This document shows, piece by piece, positions 57,701 through 64,000 of a DNA stretch of 64,000 nucleotides; the stretch's first letter is position 1, and each line of letters starts with the position of its first letter. This DNA comes from Molanna angustata (Eukaryota > Arthropoda > Insecta > Trichoptera > Molannidae). The position numbers and the translations under genes were made by a program. Under the pieces are notes generated by a model that was not told where the DNA came from, ran no database searches, and saw only the letters and a list, made by a program, of their open reading frames with translations. The stretch is taken from the NCBI GenBank assembly GCA_963576475.1, contig OY754967.1, positions 21,663,914-21,727,913 on the forward strand, given 5' to 3'.

Positions 57701-60700
57701 TATATATTCTAACTTTGTCTCAATTAAGATATAAGGATCAAAAAATATAGGATTTACATTGTGTTGTTTAATGAAACTACCAATAACAGCTTAGTTTTGT
57801 GTTGCTTTTATGAAACTACACGTGAACATATCAATTCTCAAAAACAAAAAAATATTTTATACAAAAATTTTCATTTGGAGTATAAGTAATATTAAATTTT
57901 GTTATGTGATTCATTTCTACATAGATAAATTAAAATATAAATGAGATAAAAAAAATTGAGGATGTAACCAATTATTTTTGATTGAATTGATATGTTGTCC
58001 AATTAAATGTCAATTTAATATTATAATTGTAGACTGCAATGGCACAGTTGGTAAGCCGTTTGACTTCTGTGTGGGCATCCTGGGTCTGATCCCCAGCAGA
58101 AGAGAAATTTATTTGAATTCATTTCTCATGGAAATATGGACTCTCTGGGCTGGAAATACTGGTTAGTTAGAAGAATTGCCATATGTTGATAAACTCGCCA
58201 CTTGTGCAGGGTACAAGGGAAGTGTTTATTATTATTATTATAAAATTCTTATTTTTTGCGTATATTTCTTCTTTCTGTATATAAACCCTATATCTTCCAT
58301 TACATAAGATGCAATAGCTTTGAATAAAACTTTGATAAATAGAATTCAATGCTCAAAAAACTAAGTATCACAGTATTTAATTATACCTGTGAAGTAATGT
58401 GGAGCTCCCATGTGTGCGAGAATGATGGGGTGGTGGGTCCCCTTTGCAAACAACAGCCAATCTTGTTACCAAGCCATTGGAGTCTCCTTGATAATGTTGT
58501 ATAAGAGTATCCAGACCATGCACGGTTGTATCTTCTTCGATAGAAAAAAATGCATCTTCTCCGTGACGCCTTATTTGATAATGAACAACTTCACCCTGCA
58601 ATTATTTTTTTTCAAATAATGTATAAGTCCTTTAACCTTTTTCACACTTCCTCATCATTTATAATAAATGCCACAAAATAACAGTTTTCCTTGAAAACAT
58701 AACTGTTTAAAACGAGTGAAAATAATGTTAATATTGTCTAAATTAGTGTATCACATACCCTGGTCCCCAATAAATTTAAAAAATTCAGGGGTGTTCACGA
58801 AGGGTTAAATTAAAAGTAAAATAATTTTAACCCATTTCATACTATCGACAATATTTAATGAATATTTCCATTAATTATTTTATTTTTAAAAATCTTTGGG
58901 ATAACTTAAAATTTTTAACGCGGTAAATATGATGCCATATAGTCCGCAGTTCTGACTGAGCAAAGATATGTGTAAAAGGACAGTCTAGATAACCTGTCAA
59001 ATGTCAATGCCATGATGGTAACATCATTTTATGCCAGTAATTCAGACTTTTTAAGGGCTAAAATTCTTTGATATAAAGCTGCAAAGAAGGCAAAATTATG
59101 ATTTATTATTTTAGTATTTATAATTAATCTTGAAGGAAGGCACACATATTTTGAATCTTCACCAGTTTTCGACATCAATTTCTGACTTTCATAAAAATAA
59201 ATAATACCATGTAATACGCGTACAAAAAATTATTTTGTAACTGAGAAAGTTACAAAATAAAATTAGATATGAAAGAATAATGTGACTGTGGACTCTGTGA
59301 CTACAAATAATTTGCCAGAACAACTAAAAACTATGAATGAAAAATAATTCCAACGGGAATTAAAAACCAGACTTAGTATCAAGAACTGAAGTAAAGTCTT
59401 GCTGTATATGAACGACTACCATATTATAATTACAATGTAAACTATAAATTATCATCATGAGCCAGCTTTTTTAATATTCATAATGAAAAAAAATCAGCTT
59501 TCTTTTTCTATGTAACACACTTTATATGTGGTTACAATGAAAGGTGACAATCCCCGCGCAGGACACAAATTATAGTAGCAACAAAATAAACAATCAATTA
59601 ATGCAACAAACAATCAAATTTACTAAAGCTATAATTAAGATAACAATTTGATATTAAGACATACACATTGCGGTAAAGCTTGATTCAAAGTGGTGGGTTC
59701 CATGTGACATATTACATACGTAACATCAAATAACATTCCTTCAGGACAAAAAGGGCAAATGAATTAAAATACAATATTAATTAAGTACAAGTTTGTTTAT
59801 GGTTTAACTATATCATTGGAGGAACGGGGAAACTATTGATTTGGTGTTTATCATATTATCATAACAGGAAATAATGAACAGATACATGGTGTCTTGCAAC
59901 TTAATAGACATATTCTATCTTCATATATTACATCTTACTTGTATTAGATAAAACATTTCTTAACCTATCTGGGCCCAGGTGATGTTAAACAAATGGGCAA
60001 TTACATGCGCTAAAACATGCAGAAAAGATTTGATACCCTTAAATGAAAAGGTACAAAAAACGTATTTGGTTTAGAATTATTAATTTGTTTTTCACGACAA
60101 TACTCATACGTTGACTTGAATAATAATATATTAATTAGTTAAAATCACAAAACTTGACATTTGAAAAACGGGAAACAACTTAACAATCCTCGTAACAATC
60201 TATCAATCATAAGTCCTCGTAACAATCTTAACCAAACGAAAAGTGACAGTTTATATCAAGTTTTTGCTAAGAGAAAGGGTCTGTGGACATATGGGTATTA
60301 CTTGCTATTTAAGATGACTATAATCCAAAGCTTACCCAGTTTTTTGCAATGCCGATTAAAGCCAAGTAAATTAAGATTGAATAAGTTCACAAGCCCTTGA
60401 GTGATTATATTAATATCAAATAAGTATAAAACTCATTTATTGTACCTGGTGCAATACAGAGAGTACATAATCTCCAACGGATGTATTGCTGTCTCGAACT
60501 AGGAAAACTCCATCTTCACCTTCTGAAAATTAAGTGATATAAAGATTACATAATTTAACAAAATAAAAGTGCATAAGATCTACATAATATGATCAATTTA
60601 AAAATATTAGGTTGACTTATGTACATATCAAAAGACAATTAAGAATGAAAAAATATGTATTAATAATATTAATATAATACTCGGTTATTATTTTAAAGCA

Positions 60701-61479
60701 GATAAAAAAACCATTACATAATTAACAGTTCAATACCAATGAAAAGGATAAAGGAAACAACAAACTAATTATGCAAATAATATAATCACTACTTAATATG
60801 ACCACAAACAATTCAATATTTAATTTGATTAAATAATAATAGACGAAAGAGTAATCAATATCATATCAATTAATTGATTGTATTTCAACATATTTAACAA
60901 AAACAATAATGTATGAGACAATCTATGGAGGAAAAATTGCATTAGAGCAAAAAAAAATATCAGCTTTTATATAACAGGAAAAATATAAAATTTTGTCAGA
61001 AAAGTTTAGATTTATACTTGGTGCAATCTGCCCTTCTCCGTGGCAAAAATTATTAAGTTATTAGGCGGAAACTATAGCTGACTGAAAGCACAACTGATTT
61101 CTAAGTCACAAATTTGGTTGAAAGTTAATTATTTAAGAATGAACGAGTCATAATTACTACAATCTAACCGAAAAACAGGTAGGTATGCGAATATTTATGC
61201 ATATTATGCACTTGCTTTTCCATTGAAAGGTTCTGAATATCAAAACTTATAGATGCATATATCTAGCTGTAAATACTTAATATTAAATAAAAAGTTCAGT
61301 ATTGACATAAAATATCAATAGAAGCCCAAAGGAATAAAATTGAAGTTTGTTGAACTAAAATAGGTTAGGTTTTAAGTGATGTCATTATGATAAAGGGCAT
61401 TACCTTCTTTGAGTAATTGTTCAGTTGCCTCTCTTGATATTTTCCCATGAAACCATTTCAAATTATCATCCGCATTCAT
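48734..61479 (-). CDS. Shark: Shark tyrosine kinase (SH2-ankyrin-SH2-kinase), 13 coding exons
   Basis: Exons (minus): 61479-61404, 60522-60446, 58595-58387, 56896-56701, 55766-55626, 55362-55257, 55157-54934, 54422-54282, 53672-53180, 51988-51759, 50558-50359, 49595-49370, 48937-48734. Phases all agree, giving about 840 aa. SH2-1 (about 8-105) has WFHGKIS and the phosphotyrosine-binding GVFLVRDS. Ankyrin repeats (about 120-268) include [21 protein letters not shown] and [13 protein letters not shown]2-2 (about 283-380) has [12 protein letters not shown] and GIFLVRYS. A Pro/Ser/Lys-rich linker (390-554, mostly one exon) precedes the kinase: GEGEFGSV loop, catalytic Lys near 594 (VAIK), HRDLATRN with Asp near 687, DFG near 705, and [10 protein letters not shown]. 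This order defines Shark, a cytoplasmic kinase in insect phagocytosis and dorsal-closure signalling (known for Drosophila). Drosophila Shark is longer, mainly in the linker. The ATG was chosen by position relative to SH2-1; an in-frame upstream exon may add about 19 residues. Confidence 0.94.
51085..51655 (+). mobile_element. CR1/Jockey-like retrotransposon 3' end, Shark intron
   Basis: The open frame 51095-51352 contains [20 protein letters not shown] and ends [12 protein letters not shown], the conserved C-terminus of CR1/Jockey-like proteins, followed by a 3'UTR-like stretch (gaggcagtaaatttcc, caattgtacatag). It lies opposite to Shark, between kinase exons 51988-51759 and 50558-50359. No reverse transcriptase core. 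Confidence 0.7.
52058..52788. mobile_element. Candidate piggyBac-like MITE with terminal hairpin, Shark intron
   Basis: TTAA at both ends (52058-52061, 52785-52788). The left end ttaacccaatcaagacggg and the inverse right end ttaacctttttaagacaagc share TTAACC and AAGAC. Just inside the right end, catgtatagatg at 52712 pairs perfectly with catctatacatg at 52755 around a 31-nt GC-rich loop. A second copy of this right end is at 54534-54616. No transposase. Confidence 0.4.
54049..54370 (-). repeat. 161-bp tandem duplication covering the 3' half of a Shark exon
   Basis: Sequence 54049-54209 recurs at 54210-54370 with a few differences. The unit includes the last 86 bp of exon 54422-54282 (from DHYSIMSDG on), its GT donor and about 70 bp of intron. 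The downstream copy (54121-54206) keeps an open frame and donor but encodes [12 protein letters not shown] instead of [12 protein letters not shown]. Confidence 0.85.
54534..54616. repeat. Hairpin repeat, second copy, Shark intron
   Basis: ggcatgtatagacaacactc, cagtgggcatctttacatga and cttgtcttaaaaaggttaa parallel 52709-52788. The stem has one mismatch here (tata against ttac). It ends at TTAA 54612-54615. Confidence 0.5.
58031..58241 (+). mobile_element. SINE family D, best-preserved copy, Shark intron
   Basis: A box tggcacagttggtaagc, B box gggtctgatcccc, body with gagaaatttatttgaattca, ttctcatggaaatatgg and ctgggctggaaa, then a (TTA)n tail. tRNA-derived head, non-tRNA body, simple-repeat tail. 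The 62-codon frame inside is incidental. Confidence 0.75.
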
Positions 61480-62166
61480 TCTTATGAGAAATGAATTAGT
61501 CTAAAATGATAAATTTCAAGTATGTATTAATTTTTTTTATTTAAATGAAAACATCTCACTATTGTGAGTACATTCAATCAACTACTTTAATAACTAATTT
61601 ATTTTATTATATTTTTTTAGTAAATATTATAATAAAACTTTATATTAATTTACACTACAATAAATAATTATATGTTTGTTTTTTTTCCTTTGTAAAATTA
61701 ATTCATTGCTTTCAAGTTATTATCAAACAATGACATGACATGACAAAAGAAATGACAGATTACCATATTAAATTGAAAGAAACAATACATGCAATTTGAA
61801 ATAAAAATACACATTTTACCGTTTATTTTTTAGTTTTAAATGGATTAATAATGACAGAAACAATATGAAAACTTTAAAACTTTTCAGTAAGTGGTTGTAG
61901 GCATGCGTGTCACAATAAAGGAGTAAACGATAAAAACGCCATTTGCCAATTATGTCTATCTCACTCTAGGGAAAACTTTTCTGTCAAGTTGTACTCGGTG
62001 AGTCAACGTAAACACTATTTGAAATAAACAAAAACATTTTCACCGGATGACTCATGTTTTAAGAGAAAATAGAAACAATCACATAATCGCTGCTAGACGT
62101 GTTTTTACAGACGAAAAGGGTTTGATTTTTAACTTATGTATGTCACAAAATATAAAAAAATATTAC

Positions 62167-62202
62167 CTTTAATAAAATGAACGAAGTCATCGCTTCAATC
62201 AT
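62167..62202 (-). other. Candidate upstream coding or 5'UTR exon of Shark
   Basis: Reading the minus strand, an ATG at 62202 (second ATG at 62190) opens a short frame, MIEAMTSFILLK, that ends exactly at a GT donor (62166-62165). Intron 61501-62166 then ends in AG, and the next exon (from 61500) continues in frame for seven residues into the ATG at 61479. A TAA stop lies in frame just upstream of 62202. The Shark N-terminus could therefore start here, or this could be a 5'UTR exon that happens to be open. Drosophila Shark starts close to its first SH2, which favours 61479. Confidence 0.4.
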
Positions 62203-62354
62203 ATTTTCTACAAATTATTTTTCCACTAAAATTAATCATAACGAAATTTAAATCACATTTTTGTTAAATAAAAATATAATTTAATACATTTTTTAATTTA
62301 TCTGTACGAAACACAGTTTATATTATTGGCATATTAAAAAAATACAAATTATTA

Positions 62355-62420
62355 TAAATCGTACGACGGGACAAATCGCGCGAGATCCCCGCCGACCAAC
62401 GTGTTCACAAGAATGAGTCA
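62355..62420 (-). promoter_or_regulatory. Possible Shark promoter patch
   Basis: A short GC-rich island (acgacgggacaaatcgcg and what follows) lies in AT-rich DNA about 150-220 bp upstream of the candidate first exon of Shark. The placement suits a promoter; there is no other evidence. Confidence 0.25.
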
Positions 62421-63480
62421 TAACAAGGTCAATTCTCATGATTCACCTCCATTCAATATTATAAACATACATAACATACACTTTTTAGTATGACGTGTTT
62501 TTCATAGGATGACCATATTATATATATGGAAATGAAACTTAAGATAATATAAAATAAAATTGATTGCTCCTTATCTACACATCAATTCAAAATAATTTTT
62601 CCCATTATGTAAGATATATTAGATTTAATTCTTTGGTTTTGAAGCAGGGTACATTACCAATATTATTGGTTGATGTAGTTGTTAAATTATAAATAGTGAC
62701 CAGACATCAGTGATATGTAATGAATTACATATCACTGCCAGACATTATTATTTGGTCATCCACTGAAAGTTTATTTTAATCAGATTTATGAACTGTGACA
62801 ATCTGTTTTAATTTCAACATTGTACTTATTTGGTTCTCCATAATAGTAGGTATGTGATTTCTCAAGATTGGATTTGATAAATATTTTATAGTAAAATTCA
62901 ATTTCTTAGATCCTACACAAAAATTGGAGTAATGTAATTGTATTTAATATCGGTCATTCTATAGATTACTTGGTATATTTATCGGATAACAACTTGAGCC
63001 AGTCCAGAGCAAATTTGTGTCATTTTTCTTGGTTGGTATATGTGCAGACCGCCCCTCCCCACGGCGAAAAGGCTCAAAAAGTTTGATGGAAACTTTACCG
63101 GCAAACATCTTGAATAATGGCATTGCACAAAACGGAGTCAGTTTTGACAGAACACAAACTTTGAAAATTGTCAAGATGTTTGCCAATATAGTTTCCAGGA
63201 AATAACTAAAGAATTTTCATGGTGGAGAGGGGCAGTTTGCATTTATACTAATGAAGCGAAAAACCTAAATTTCACTCTGTGCATCCCACGTGATTTCTCA
63301 AGTTATTTGCTGACTACTATACCCATATTGTATGTATTATTTCACACTTTAAATTATTGTAAATGAATTGTACACCTTGCAGAGACCTGGAGGACTTAAG
63401 TACAGGGAGCATCTGTTAGGGATCAAAATTTTCAGTCATAAGGAAAGATAAACGAAACTGCGAGAAATTAAGTATACAAG
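62420..63480. other. AT-rich upstream region of Shark, no gene seen
   Basis: The open frames at 62959-63205 overlap on both strands and show no domain. The stretch 63040-63240 is somewhat less AT-rich (cgcccctccccacggcg) and could be an old repeat. Confidence 0.35.
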
Positions 63481-63486
63481 ACATAA

Positions 63487-63660
63487 ATGGGTGGTGGCAG
63501 AGTGGTTAGCGCGCTTGGTTTGTAATCCAGTGGTCGTGATTTTGAATCCTGCAATGACAAATTTCGTTAATCTATAGCACAAGCATTTAAGCTTAATTTA
63601 GGGAATGTATGAGGATGTATATAATATACTTGTGACAAGGACATATTCAAAAAAATTTTT
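63487..63660 (+). mobile_element. SINE family C, right end of window
   Basis: A box tggcagagtggttagcgcgc, B-like box gattttgaatcctgc, body caatttcg-like, caagcattta, tttagggaatgtatgaggat, aaggacatatt and an A/T-run tail. The most complete copy of the family here. Confidence 0.7.
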
Positions 63661-63673
63661 TTTTTCATAATTA

Positions 63674-63948
63674 CAGTGGACCCCCAGTAATCCGTTCCTG
63701 TTTAATCTGACACCCCCTGTAATCCGACATGCCTATGCTGTCTATTTTACTAAATTCCACACCGTATGTTTGGTAGTACACATAGAATCTTATCTTTTTT
63801 ATATGTTATTTGTCGGATTACAATGTCAGATTCTCTTTTTCAAAAAGTTCCGGACTGCAGGGAGTCTGTGGCAGTACTCTATAATCTGACAAATTCGATC
63901 ATAGGACACTGTCTTGCAAATAATTAACAGATTACCGTGGTTCAACTG
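63674..63948. mobile_element. Pogo/Tigger-like MITE
   Basis: A 275-bp element. The left end cagtggacccccagtaatcc and the inverse right end cagttgaaccacggtaatct share the CAGT-gg/tt-gAaCC-c-GTAATC pattern typical of pogo/Tigger ends. Preceded by TA; the right TA is not clear. No transposase. Confidence 0.6.
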
Positions 63949-64000
63949 CATTCCCATTTATAAATAAATGTTACTTACTATCATTAAATAATTTTCACTT

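Overview
The window is AT-rich nuclear DNA from an animal, most likely an insect. The evidence is spliced genes with GT-AG introns, several tRNA-derived SINE families, RTE- and CR1/Jockey-like non-LTR fragments, a Penelope-like element, and a Shark-type kinase whose domain order matches the insect family. I cannot assign an order.

Three protein-coding genes can be rebuilt exon by exon with consistent splice phases. (1) A complete UBE3C-type HECT ubiquitin ligase lies on the minus strand, 28288 down to 7971, with 18 coding exons and about 1113 aa. (2) A leucine-rich-repeat single-pass membrane protein lies on the plus strand, 30070-35990, with 3 exons and 434 aa; it is head-to-head with UBE3C across about 1.8 kb. 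(3) A Shark tyrosine kinase (SH2, ankyrin repeats, SH2, linker, kinase) lies on the minus strand, 61479 down to 48734, with 13 coding exons and about 840 aa; it converges on the LRR gene. UBE3C ubiquitinates proteins for the proteasome, Shark acts in receptor-proximal tyrosine signalling, and the LRR protein is probably a cell-surface receptor or adhesion molecule. Nothing in the layout ties the three into one pathway.

Most of the rest is mobile DNA. 1-7970 is intergenic: non-LTR 3' ends, one SINE and a 543-bp solo LTR with 5-bp target duplications. The UBE3C introns hold a 5'-truncated non-LTR element with a perfect 15-bp target duplication, a hAT-like element with an 8-bp duplication that itself contains another TIR element, several MITEs and SINEs, and a 42-bp minisatellite. 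The LRR gene introns hold a long-TIR element, a retroelement fragment and a 13-copy, 134-bp tandem array. 36.0-48.7 kb is intergenic and contains a CR1/Jockey-like element split by a 1958-bp near-perfect palindrome made from two Penelope-like 3' ends, plus a mariner-like element and an (AT)n tract. The Shark introns hold a retroelement 3' end, a hairpin repeat with piggyBac-like TTAA ends, a SINE and a partial exon duplication.

The most unusual structure is the Penelope palindrome at 39944-41901: equal 820-bp arms, a 318-bp loop carrying the reverse transcriptase YVDD motif, and a hammerhead-like core near each outer end. Second is the 134-bp array in the LRR gene, whose copies look identical by eye.
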